Shown here: positions 35,356-43,569 of the stretch, piece by piece | Layout: every line of letters begins with the position of its first letter | Numbering within the stretch: position 1 is the first letter of the stretch | Assembly (NCBI RefSeq): GCF_000955955.1 | Contig: NZ_JYJG01000010.1 | Location: forward strand, 1 to 48,638 | DNA from: Lentzea aerocolonigenes | GTDB lineage: Bacteria; Actinomycetota; Actinomycetes; Mycobacteriales; Pseudonocardiaceae | DNA: 48,638 nucleotides | Direction of reading: 5' to 3' | Made by a program: the position numbers and the translations under genes | The notes under the pieces: generated by a model | Databases searched by the model: none | Told to the model about the DNA's origin: nothing | Seen by the model: the letters and a program-made list of their open reading frames with translations, nothing else

Positions 35356-35952
35356 GTGACCACGGTCCTTATTTGCGACGACCGGCGCAGTGTGCGGGAG
35401 GGTCTCACCCGCGTGATGTCGGCTGTCCCCGGGGTTAGCCGCATCGACTGCGTAGCGCACGGTGACGAGTTGTTGGCTCGCTTTTCAAGGCAGCCGGTCG
35501 ACGTTGTGCTGGTGGGAACCCAGCGCGCCGTCCCGACCGGGGTTGAAGCTACCCGTCGGCTCGTCTCCGCAAATCCGCAGGCAAACGTCATCGTCTTCGG
35601 CGCACCCGACGACGCGGGCAGCATCGCTGCCGCGATCGCCGGTGGTGCTCGGGGTTACCTGAGGTGGGACGCGTCGCGTCCCGAGCTTGTGGCAGCCCTC
35701 GCGCACACGCTCGCCAGCACCTCCGTGCCGGCGCCGCGCCAGCCCTCCGACCCCGGCGTGCAGCTCACGGAGCGCGAGCTCCAGGTGCTGCGCGGGATGA
35801 GCCAGGGCAAGAGCAACGGCCAGATCGGCCGCGAGCTCTACCTGTCGGAGGACACGGTCAAGACGCACGCCCGCCGTCTCTTCCGCAAGCTCGGTGTCCG
35901 TGACCGCGCTCAGGCGGTCGCGCACGGCTTCCGGCGCGGTCTCGTCCAGTAG
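35356..35952 (+). CDS. bldM: BldM-like orphan response regulator (LuxR-type) with degenerate receiver
   Basis: This 198-residue protein starts at GTG 35356 behind aaaggag. Residues 1-115 are a receiver fold with D8/D9 present. The phosphoacceptor position 54 is Gly (VVLVGTQRA) and the conserved Lys is replaced (GYLRWDASRPEL), so it cannot be phosphorylated in the usual way. The LuxR helix-turn-helix follows (LTERELQVLRGMSQGKSN; LSEDTVKTHARRLFRKLG). The HTH and overall sequence resemble Streptomyces BldM, which controls sporulation genes alone or with WhiI and lies next to whiD there. Proximity to the whiB3/whiD gene supports the call. Confidence 0.78.
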   Translation: MTTVLICDDRRSVREGLTRVMSAVPGVSRIDCVAHGDELLARFSRQPVDVVLVGTQRAVPTGVEATRRLVSANPQANVIVFGAPDDAGSIAAAIAGGARGYLRWDASRPELVAALAHTLASTSVPAPRQPSDPGVQLTERELQVLRGMSQGKSNGQIGRELYLSEDTVKTHARRLFRKLGVRDRAQAVAHGFRRGLVQ

Positions 35953-35963
35953 TTCACTCGCCG

Positions 35964-36012
35964 CACCGGCCCCGCGTCCTCATATGCCGCATGTGGGGAA
36001 GCGGGGCCGGTG
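35964..36012 (+). terminator. hairpin terminator after the bldM-like gene
   Basis: CACCGGCCCCGC (35964-35975) pairs perfectly with GCGGGGCCGGTG (36001-36012) over a 25-base loop, starting 12 bases after the stop. The ~300-base stretch from here to sigD otherwise holds only hairpins and the sigD control region. Confidence 0.65.
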
Positions 36013-36066
36013 GCGTGAGACGGCTCACCTGCTGCACGGGGTGATCCTTCGGGTCGCGGAATTAGC

Positions 36067-36095
36067 CCAGCCCGGTGACAATGTCGCCGGGCTGG
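36067..36095. terminator. second hairpin upstream of sigD
   Basis: CCAGCCCGG pairs with CCGGGCTGG around an 11-base loop. It could be a back-up terminator or a leader structure of sigD. Confidence 0.4.
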
Positions 36096-36186
36096 AGTCG
36101 TTCGGCGTGTCGGCTGCTCACGCGGGGTGTCCATACCCCACTGATGAACAGAAGGCGCGAAGACCGGTACGGTGAGATCTGCTGGT

Positions 36187-36209
36187 ACGAGTCGCGGTGA
36201 GTGACTCGT
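36187..36209. promoter_or_regulatory. inverted repeat in the sigD upstream region
   Basis: ACGAGTC and GACTCGT pair perfectly around nine bases, spanning the possible GTG start at 36197. This argues for a downstream start of sigD and could be an operator or leader hairpin. Confidence 0.35.
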
Positions 36210-36259
36210 GCTGTTCTATGTCGGTACGCCAACAAGTAACACCAGGGCTGTTGTCTGCG

Positions 36260-36832
36260 ATGACCAACTTGGGGGACGGACTGGACGCCGAAGTGGGCGC
36301 GGCCGTCGACGGCGACCGCCAGGCGATCGAACGCCTGCTGGCCTCCATTCGTCCTCTTGTGGTGCGGTACTGCCGCGCCAGAGTTGGCAGGCAGGAGCGA
36401 AGCTTCGCTTCGGCGGACGATGTGGCCCAGGAGGTGTGTCTCGCGGTGCTCACGGCATTGCCCAGCTACCGCGATCAGGGTCGGCCCTTCCTCGCGTTCG
36501 TATACGGGATCGCGGCGCACAAGGTTGCCGATGCACATCGGTCTGCCGCCAGGAACCGCTCCGAGCCCGTTCCCGAAGTTCCCGACGCGCCGGAGACCGA
36601 AGCTGGTCCGGAGCAGCGGGCGATGCAGGGAGAGCTCTCCGATCGGATGGCTGTACTACTGCGCGTCCTGCCGGAGAAGCAGCGGGAGATCCTGCTGTTG
36701 AGGGTGGTGGTCGGGCTTTCCGCCGAGGAAACTGCCGAGGCGGTCGGTTCGACGCCGGGTGCGGTCCGGGTGGCGCAACACCGTGCGCTGGCTCGGCTCC
36801 GCAAGTCGCTGGCAGCGGAGGAGGTGGTCTGA
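36260..36832 (+). CDS. sigD: ECF-type RNA polymerase sigma factor SigD (ShbA-like)
   Basis: This protein is 190 residues from ATG 36260 (MTNLGDGLDAEVGAAVDGDRQ). In-frame starts at GTG 36197 and ATG 36218 would add 21 or 14 residues, and no clear ribosome site decides. Region 2 has VRYCRARVGRQERSFASADD and DVAQEVCLAVLTALPSYRDQ. Region 4 has LLLRVVVGLSAEETAEAVGS and PGAVRVAQHRALARLRKSL. These match M. tuberculosis SigD closely. The Streptomyces relative ShbA drives the main sigma gene. The anti-sigma factor gene rsdA follows directly. Confidence 0.9.
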   Translation: MTNLGDGLDAEVGAAVDGDRQAIERLLASIRPLVVRYCRARVGRQERSFASADDVAQEVCLAVLTALPSYRDQGRPFLAFVYGIAAHKVADAHRSAARNRSEPVPEVPDAPETEAGPEQRAMQGELSDRMAVLLRVLPEKQREILLLRVVVGLSAEETAEAVGSTPGAVRVAQHRALARLRKSLAAEEVV

Positions 36833-37732
36833 GTGGCCGACGAGCACGGGAAGGACGACGAGCAAGTGCGAGGACAGGACGATAGAACCCCGCACGAACC
36901 CGTTGTGGCAGATGATCTTTCGGCTGTGCAGGCCGATGACAGACTGCTCGACGCGCTGGGGTCCGCGGCACCGAGCGGCTCCTTGGTGGACGACGAGCTG
37001 AACGCGTTGCTGCTCGCGTGGCGCAACGAGGTGGAGACCGAGCCCTTCGGCGAACTGGTCGACACCGAGACCGCGATCGCCACGATCCAGGCTGCCCGCC
37101 CGCAGCCGGTGTCGCGGCACCGCTTCCTGATCCCCTTGGCGAGCGCCGCCGCCGTCCTGGCCATCGCCTTCACCGGCGTGAGCCTGGTCGCCCGCGACGC
37201 CCAGCCGGGCGACGCGCTCTGGAGCCTCACCCAGGTGCTGTACTCGGAGCACGCCAAGTCGATCGAGGCCGCGGCCATCATCAACACCGACCTCGACGCG
37301 GCCCGCCTGGCGCTTCGTGAGGGCAAGGTCACCGAGGCCCGCGAGAAGCTGGACAAGGTGGAGGCCAGCCTCGGCTCCGTCTCCACCGCGGACGGCAAGG
37401 CCCAGCTCGAGGAGAAGCACGCGGAGCTCCAGAAGGAGCTCGCCACGAACACCTCGGCCACCTCGGCCTCGCCGACCACGCCGCCGGTGACGCAGCCGAC
37501 CGAGCCGACGAAGCCTTCTACGCCGTCATCGACGCCTTCTTCTGAGCCGCCCACCACCACGGTGCCGACTCCGTCGACGTCGTCGGTGACTCCGCCGCCA
37601 CCCACCTCGGCCGGCGAGAACAACCCGCCGCCTCCGCCGCCGGTGGATCCCGGCACTGGCGAGACTCCTGGGTCCAGCGGTGCGGCCAACGGTGAGTCGC
37701 AGGGACAGCAGGGACAGACCGGCTCCAACTGA
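36833..37732 (+). CDS. rsdA: anti-sigma-D factor RsdA
   Basis: This 299-residue protein starts at GTG 36833 directly after the sigD stop. The N-terminal ~95 residues are cytoplasmic and include the likely sigma-binding helix LVDDELNALLLAWRNEVETE. One membrane helix spans residues 98-119. The outside part begins with a conserved ARDAQPGDALWSLTQVLYSE and a helical hairpin rich in Lys/Glu. It ends in a ~110-residue Pro/Thr/Ser-rich tail that may cross the wall. In mycobacteria RsdA holds SigD until proteolysis. A 15-base-pair terminator follows. Confidence 0.88.
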   Translation: MADEHGKDDEQVRGQDDRTPHEPVVADDLSAVQADDRLLDALGSAAPSGSLVDDELNALLLAWRNEVETEPFGELVDTETAIATIQAARPQPVSRHRFLIPLASAAAVLAIAFTGVSLVARDAQPGDALWSLTQVLYSEHAKSIEAAAIINTDLDAARLALREGKVTEAREKLDKVEASLGSVSTADGKAQLEEKHAELQKELATNTSATSASPTTPPVTQPTEPTKPSTPSSTPSSEPPTTTVPTPSTSSVTPPPPTSAGENNPPPPPPVDPGTGETPGSSGAANGESQGQQGQTGSN

Positions 37733-37740
37733 GACGCAGT

Positions 37741-37780
37741 GTGAACGGCCCCTGATCTTTCGAGGTCAGGGGCCGTTCAC
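37741..37780 (+). terminator. terminator after rsdA
   Basis: GTGAACGGCCCCTGA and TCAGGGGCCGTTCAC form a perfect 15-base-pair stem with a ten-base loop, followed by atgctttt. The reverse-strand nucleotidyltransferase gene ends 20 bases beyond, so it may work both ways. Confidence 0.85.
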
Positions 37781-37800
37781 ATGCTTTTGGTGGTCACACG

Positions 37801-38595
37801 TCAGGTGGAATGTGATCGGGCTGCGTGCCGAATCACTTCCCAGGTCAAGTAGCCGTCTTCGGCGAGATCACCTGCGGCGACCCAGGCGTGGTGACCAGGA
37901 TCGTCCAGCACATCTGCGAGGTGGAGGTTGCTGCCCGCCTCGCCCAGCCCTGCGATGACCGGTTCCGGATCGGTGAGCAGCGAGGTCAGAAACGCGAGGT
38001 CCTCCAGATGCCGGGAGTTCCAGGCCTTGGCTGGGGACTTGCCGTACTCCTGGCCGTAGGCGGCCGCTTTGAGCTTCAGCGCCCTGGCCATGTCCGGGAT
38101 CAAGAGGTCGGCAGACCGATCCCCGTAGGTGGCTTGAACGACAACGCGGTGCCGTAGCGCTTCGCGACCGGCGGGTACCTCGATGGTCTTGCCCGGCGGT
38201 GTCGTGGTGAGGTCCGGTGGGGGCTTCACCCCGCTGGGTGCGAGGACGTCGACCTGTTCCCCGTTCGGCCCCCGGTAACGGTGGGTCGACTCGTTCGGCG
38301 CGTCCGCTGCGACCACGTAGCCGAGCTGTTCGAGTGCGGCGACGGTTTCGCGAATCGAGCTGGTTGAGACTTCGACATCGCACAGCACGTCGACGTCGCG
38401 GGTGACCCGGACAGGCTGTCGTCCACTGACGGCACCATGCAGAAACACCATGACGCCGCCGATCACCACGTGGTCGTCGGGCAGATTCACGACGACCTCG
38501 AACACTCCGGGCCACAACTCGCAGGAGGTTTCGGTCATCGGCGGCAAAATGGCGCTGCCGAGCACAGGAAGATCCGGCCACCGGTCAGAAGACAT
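37801..38595 (-). CDS. AbiEii-like nucleotidyltransferase, probable toxin
   Basis: This 264-residue protein starts at ATG 38595 (ATG 38538 is possible). It has the minimal nucleotidyltransferase signature: IGGVMVFLHG, then the metal-binding pair in VTRDVDVLCD and a third acidic residue in GEQVDVLAP. A helical part with RALKLKAAAYGQEYG and HLEDLAFLTSLL resembles the C-terminal region of AbiEii/MenT proteins. Such enzymes add nucleotides to tRNA ends or other targets and arrest growth. It lies 11 bases after an HTH protein gene, the usual antitoxin-toxin order. It interrupts the conserved sigD-rsdA to guaB block. Confidence 0.78.
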   Translation of the reverse strand: MSSDRWPDLPVLGSAILPPMTETSCELWPGVFEVVVNLPDDHVVIGGVMVFLHGAVSGRQPVRVTRDVDVLCDVEVSTSSIRETVAALEQLGYVVAADAPNESTHRYRGPNGEQVDVLAPSGVKPPPDLTTTPPGKTIEVPAGREALRHRVVVQATYGDRSADLLIPDMARALKLKAAAYGQEYGKSPAKAWNSRHLEDLAFLTSLLTDPEPVIAGLGEAGSNLHLADVLDDPGHHAWVAAGDLAEDGYLTWEVIRHAARSHST

Positions 38596-38606
38596 GCGAG
38601 CGCAGC

Positions 38607-39329
38607 CTAATCACTGCTGCGGTGCAGGAGTTCCGCGGCTACGCGGCCGGCGCGGTCATCGGCCTGGTCGAGCAGGTCGGCAGCGGCGACTTCGAGGGGG
38701 ACCACGCCAGGCTCGGTCAACAGGGTGACCACGTCGCCTGGGAGCTCCGCAGGAAGTACCCGCAGAATCAGGTTGGGAGAGCTGGAGCTCCATCCGATGC
38801 CCGGTATACCGCGCAGCTCGTCGAACGCTGCAGGCGTGACGTAGAGCTCGCGTCCGCTCGTGTCGTTGGAGACCAGTGGTGCACCGTGAACCAGCGCTGC
38901 CGCTGTGCCGCCGACTCCGACTCCGCTCATTCGGGTGATGCGGTCGACGACGAACCCAGGTGCTCGTGCGTGGCGGACCTTCGCCCGGTGGCTCAACAGC
39001 CGCGGCCATTGCGACAACGGACGACGGGCGTAGCGGTGGACACGCACGCGTTCTGCGGAGGTGACCCAGTGCGGCTTGCGGTCCCCGACGACCCACAGCA
39101 TCGCCCACGCGTTCTTGCCGGAGAGTGGACGACCAGCGTGAGGAGCAGCGGCCCGCCGCCGGAGCACTGACTCCTGGTTGATCAGCAACATGCCGCCGCC
39201 CTCGAGCTTGGTGGCGAACAGCACTCCATCCCGGACGAGGTCTCTGACCTGCTCGCTGCTGACGTCCAGCAGCTTCGCCGCGGCGGCGACAGTCATCCAC
39301 CCGTCACTGCGGACCAGATCACCGGACAT
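38607..39329 (-). CDS. helix-turn-helix protein, probable AbiEi-like antitoxin
   Basis: This 240-residue protein is taken from ATG 39329. GTG 39338 lies inside a palindrome and is less likely. An excisionase/MerR-like helix-turn-helix is at residues 10-45 (MTVAAAAKLLDVSSEQVRDLV). The rest is a mixed domain with VVDRITRMSGVGVGGTAAALVHG and a C-terminal helical part, similar in plan to AbiEi antitoxins with an N-terminal winged helix and C-terminal neutralising domain. The promoter-proximal palindrome at 39336-39366 suggests self-repression together with the downstream nucleotidyltransferase. Confidence 0.72.
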   Translation of the reverse strand: MSGDLVRSDGWMTVAAAAKLLDVSSEQVRDLVRDGVLFATKLEGGGMLLINQESVLRRRAAAPHAGRPLSGKNAWAMLWVVGDRKPHWVTSAERVRVHRYARRPLSQWPRLLSHRAKVRHARAPGFVVDRITRMSGVGVGGTAAALVHGAPLVSNDTSGRELYVTPAAFDELRGIPGIGWSSSSPNLILRVLPAELPGDVVTLLTEPGVVPLEVAAADLLDQADDRAGRVAAELLHRSSD

Positions 39330-39335
39330 GGGCTG

Positions 39336-39366
39336 CACAATACCCCCGACAGTGCCGGGTATTGTG
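39336..39366. promoter_or_regulatory. operator-like inverted repeat at the toxin-antitoxin promoter
   Basis: CACAATACCC, 11 bases, GGGTATTGTG is a perfect ten-base inverted repeat ending seven bases before the ATG at 39329. On the reverse strand a TATTTA (-10-like, 39367-39372) abuts it, so a bound protein would cover the transcription start. Confidence 0.65.
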
Positions 39367-39380
39367 TAAATATCCCCAGT

Positions 39381-39764
39381 TCAGCGGGCCGACTCCGTAG
39401 CCGTCACGCCGTCCGCGTAGCCCCGGCAGTACTCCCAGCTCACGTAGGCGCCGGGGTCCGGGTCGAAGGCCGGCTCGTGCGGGCGCATGCGGCCATCGGC
39501 CAGGAGCTGTTCGAGTGAGGCTCGCAACAGTGCCCAGTCGTGGTAGTGCGGTTCCTGGCACTCGCCGCAGTCGACGACGATGCCGCGAACGCCTCGGTGT
39601 TCGAGGAGCGCTTGGTAGACGGCGAGGTCGCTCAGGTCGCTGACCAGCTCTGCTCGTTCGTCTTCGTCCATCTCGGGATGGTCGTGGTCCGGCTCGCCGA
39701 GGGTCAGCGCGGGGTCCTCGGGGTCGCCCTCGAAGGGGTCTGGTGGCAACGCGTCGTGCGGCAC
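39381..39764 (-). CDS. DUF5319 family protein
   Basis: This 127-residue protein is read from GTG 39764 (VPHDALPPDPFEGDPEDPA) with a weak purine ribosome site. A 46-residue upstream extension was rejected. It is acidic and contains GIVVDCGECQEPHYHDWALLRASLEQLL, with C-x2-C and H-x-H that could bind a metal, then VSWEYCRGYADGV near the end. It matches the small conserved gene (Rv3412 in M. tuberculosis) that sits divergently upstream of guaB2 in actinobacteria. Function unknown. Confidence 0.85.
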   Translation of the reverse strand: MPHDALPPDPFEGDPEDPALTLGEPDHDHPEMDEDERAELVSDLSDLAVYQALLEHRGVRGIVVDCGECQEPHYHDWALLRASLEQLLADGRMRPHEPAFDPDPGAYVSWEYCRGYADGVTATESAR

Positions 39765-39850
39765 GACCCCGCACGGTACCCGCCGTACCCCCACAGCCGT
39801 CCAGATACCATGGGCAGCACCGCCTCCGCCTGCGGAAACTGGACCCGTAG

Positions 39851-41419
<1,569 letters not shown>

Positions 41420-41540
41420 GGTGTTCGGGCTGCTCGCTCAGGGGTGAGGTGTGTCCGCGGAAAGCGCGGACCACGTTCGCTCGCGTGTTGTCTCTGGGGG
41501 CGGCCCCAGACCCCCAGACGAACGAGGAGAGGAACCACAG

Positions 41541-42674
41541 GTGCGCGATCTGGTCGAGATCGGCATGGGCCGGACCGCGAGGCGGGCCTACGAGCTGGAC
41601 GACATCGAGATCATCCCGTCCCGTCGCACGAGGTCGTCGAAGGACGTCTCCACGACGTGGCAGATCGATGCCTACCGCTTCGACATCCCGCTGATCACCC
41701 ACCCGACCGACGCGATCGTGTCGCCGGGCGTCGCGGTCGCGGTCGGTGAGCTGGGCGGTCTCGGCGTGCTCAACGCCGAGGGTCTCTGGGCGCGGCACGG
41801 TGACGTGGACGAGGCGCTGTTCCGCCTGGTCCAGGCCACCGAGGACAACGACGACCCGGCCGCGGCCGTGAAGGTGCTGCAGGAGCTGCACGCCGCCCCG
41901 TTGCGGATGGACCTGGTCGCCGAGGCGATCAAGCAGGTCCGCGAGTCGGGTGTCACCGTGGCGGTCCGCGTCAGCCCGCAGCGCGCAGCCGAGCTCACGC
42001 CGGACCTGCTGGCCGCGGGCGTCGAGATCCTGGTCGTGCAGGGCACGATCATCTCGGCCGAGCACGTGTCGCGCGACGGCGAGCCGCTGAACCTGAAGTC
42101 GTTCATCGCGGACCTCGACATCCCGGTGATCGCCGGCGGTGTCGGCGACTACCGCACCGCCATGCACCTGATGCGCACCGGCGCGGCGGGCGTGATCGTC
42201 GGGTACGGCTACACGCCGGGCGTCACCACCACCGACTCGGTCCTGGGCATCGGCGTGCCGATGGCCACCGCGATCGCCGACGCCGCGGCCGCCCGCCGCG
42301 ACTACCTCGACGAGACCGGCGGCCGCTACGTGCACGTCATCGCCGACGGTGGCATCACGACCTCTGGCGACGTGGCGAAGTCCATCGCCTGCGGTGCCGA
42401 CGCCGTGATGCTGGGCGAGCCCCTCGCCGCCGCGACCGAGGCACCGGGCCAGGGCCTGTACTGGACGGCGTCCTCCGCGCACCCGTCCGTGCCGCGCAGC
42501 CTCGTCGCCGACGCGGTCGACCAGGAGCTCGACCTCCGCAAGCTGCTGTTCGGCCCGTCCTCGGACCCGCGCGGCGTGACGAACCTGTTCGGCGCCCTCA
42601 AGCGGGCCATGGCCAAGACCGGCTACTCGGACCTCAAGGAGTTCCAGAAGGTCGGCCTGACCATCCGCGGCTGA
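41541..42674 (+). CDS. guaB3: GuaB3 family IMP dehydrogenase-related protein
   Basis: This 377-residue protein starts at GTG 41541 behind gaggagagga (90 bases of upstream open frame rejected). It is a TIM barrel related to GuaB but lacks CBS domains. It opens VRDLVEIGMGRTARRAYELDDI and has VHVIADGGITTSGDVAKSIACGADAV. Where GuaB has the catalytic Cys (SICTTR) this protein reads GVTTTDS, placing Thr ~229 there. GuaB3 always accompanies guaB in actinobacteria. Enzyme activity is doubtful here for lack of the Cys. It is followed by a hairpin terminator. Confidence 0.92.
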   Translation: MRDLVEIGMGRTARRAYELDDIEIIPSRRTRSSKDVSTTWQIDAYRFDIPLITHPTDAIVSPGVAVAVGELGGLGVLNAEGLWARHGDVDEALFRLVQATEDNDDPAAAVKVLQELHAAPLRMDLVAEAIKQVRESGVTVAVRVSPQRAAELTPDLLAAGVEILVVQGTIISAEHVSRDGEPLNLKSFIADLDIPVIAGGVGDYRTAMHLMRTGAAGVIVGYGYTPGVTTTDSVLGIGVPMATAIADAAAARRDYLDETGGRYVHVIADGGITTSGDVAKSIACGADAVMLGEPLAAATEAPGQGLYWTASSAHPSVPRSLVADAVDQELDLRKLLFGPSSDPRGVTNLFGALKRAMAKTGYSDLKEFQKVGLTIRG

Positions 42675-42682
42675 TCCACCGA

Positions 42683-42714
42683 CGGCCCTTGCCGCAATCG
42701 AAGTGCAAGGGCCG
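42683..42714 (+). terminator. terminator after guaB3
   Basis: CGGCCCTTGC and GCAAGGGCCG form a perfect ten-base-pair stem around a 12-base loop, beginning nine bases after the guaB3 stop. Confidence 0.75.
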
Positions 42715-42733
42715 CCGGTGCACGGTGGCGCGC

Positions 42734-43057
42734 ATGAAGCGTCCTCTCGTCGTCACCATCGCCTGGGTGCTCTGGCTCGCGTTGGGCCTCGTGATCGTGC
42801 TGGGCTCGCTGTACCAGGACATCCGCCTGGCCAACATCCTGATCGCGATCTACGGCGGCGTGCTGCTGCTCTTCAACCGCCAGCTGAAGCGCGGCCGCGA
42901 CCGTCGCTTGGTGCTGTCCGTGATGGGCGGCATCTTCTGCCTGGCCCTGTGGCCACTGCTGGTCGTCGTCCCCGCGATCGTGCTGCAGTACCTCCCGGAG
43001 TCCCGCCTGTGGTTCAACGCCCAACCGCGGCGAACCGAGACGCTGGAGTCCCCTTAG
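42734..43057 (+). CDS. small integral membrane protein
   Basis: This 107-residue protein is taken from ATG 42734 (MKRPLVVTIAWVLWLALGL). GTG 42725 is an alternative. Three hydrophobic segments are visible at about residues 5-26, 32-47 and 60-85, with a basic loop QLKRGRDRR between the second and third. The short C-terminal tail is polar. No family recognised. It begins after the guaB3 terminator, overlapping its right arm only in the leader, so it probably has its own promoter or depends on read-through. Confidence 0.7.
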   Translation: MKRPLVVTIAWVLWLALGLVIVLGSLYQDIRLANILIAIYGGVLLLFNRQLKRGRDRRLVLSVMGGIFCLALWPLLVVVPAIVLQYLPESRLWFNAQPRRTETLESP

Positions 43058-43168
43058 GGTTGGGGGTCGTGCCGCTCGTCGGATCGGGTTTTCCTGAGCC
43101 TTCCGGTAGCCGCCCGGGCTCAGAGATGATCTTGCAACCGGCTCGGCCACTCACGCGTCCTGAAAGGC

Positions 43169-43414
43169 ATGGACTTGGACTCCCTGTTCGGCGACAACAG
43201 CACCAGCAGCACGGATGTGGACACGATCGACACGGACGCCGAGGTCCAGGACGTCGAAGAGCTCGTGAAGCTGGAAGAGGCTGACGAAGCGGCGGAGGAA
43301 GGCGTTGGCGGCATCGGCTGGAAGGCGCTGGCGCTGTTCGTCTGCGGCGGTCTGGTGATCACCGCGCTGGCCGTCGCGTTCATGGTCTGGGTGATCGAAG
43401 GCCTGGTGTTGTGA
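43169..43414 (+). CDS. small single-pass membrane protein with acidic N-terminus
   Basis: This 81-residue protein starts at ATG 43169. The first ~48 residues are strongly acidic (Asp/Glu/Thr/Ser, e.g. DVDTIDTDAEVQDVEELVK). A Gly-Ile-Gly-Trp then leads into one membrane helix (ALALFVCGGLVITALAVAFMVWVI) ending near the C-terminus. This is a tail-anchored layout with a cytoplasmic acidic domain. The ribosome site (gaaagg) is close to the ATG. No family recognised and function unknown. Confidence 0.65.
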   Translation: MDLDSLFGDNSTSSTDVDTIDTDAEVQDVEELVKLEEADEAAEEGVGGIGWKALALFVCGGLVITALAVAFMVWVIEGLVL

Positions 43415-43533
43415 GTCAGGCCGCACGTCTTTCGACGATGTGCCGGCCGCCTTCGGACAGTGGCGGCGCGCTGAGTCTGGAGCGGGCGGTCGACTTGTGG
43501 ACCGCATTGATCAGCTCTGAACCAAATCGGGAC

Positions 43534-43558
43534 TAGGCGTTACCGGAAGTAACGCCTA
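43534..43558. promoter_or_regulatory. palindromic operator upstream of the choD-like gene
   Basis: TAGGCGTTAC-CGGAA-GTAACGCCTA is a perfect ten-base inverted repeat ending 11 bases before the ATG at 43570. The form fits a TetR/GntR-type site. It does not match the KstR cholesterol-regulon motif as I know it. Confidence 0.6.
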
Positions 43559-43569
43559 CTCTCCGGTTC

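Noticed and set aside
36197..36259. sigD start at GTG 36197 and a SigD-type promoter at GTAAC 36236
   Set aside because: The GTG lies in an inverted repeat with no ribosome site. The GTAAC box has no convincing partner element that I can verify.
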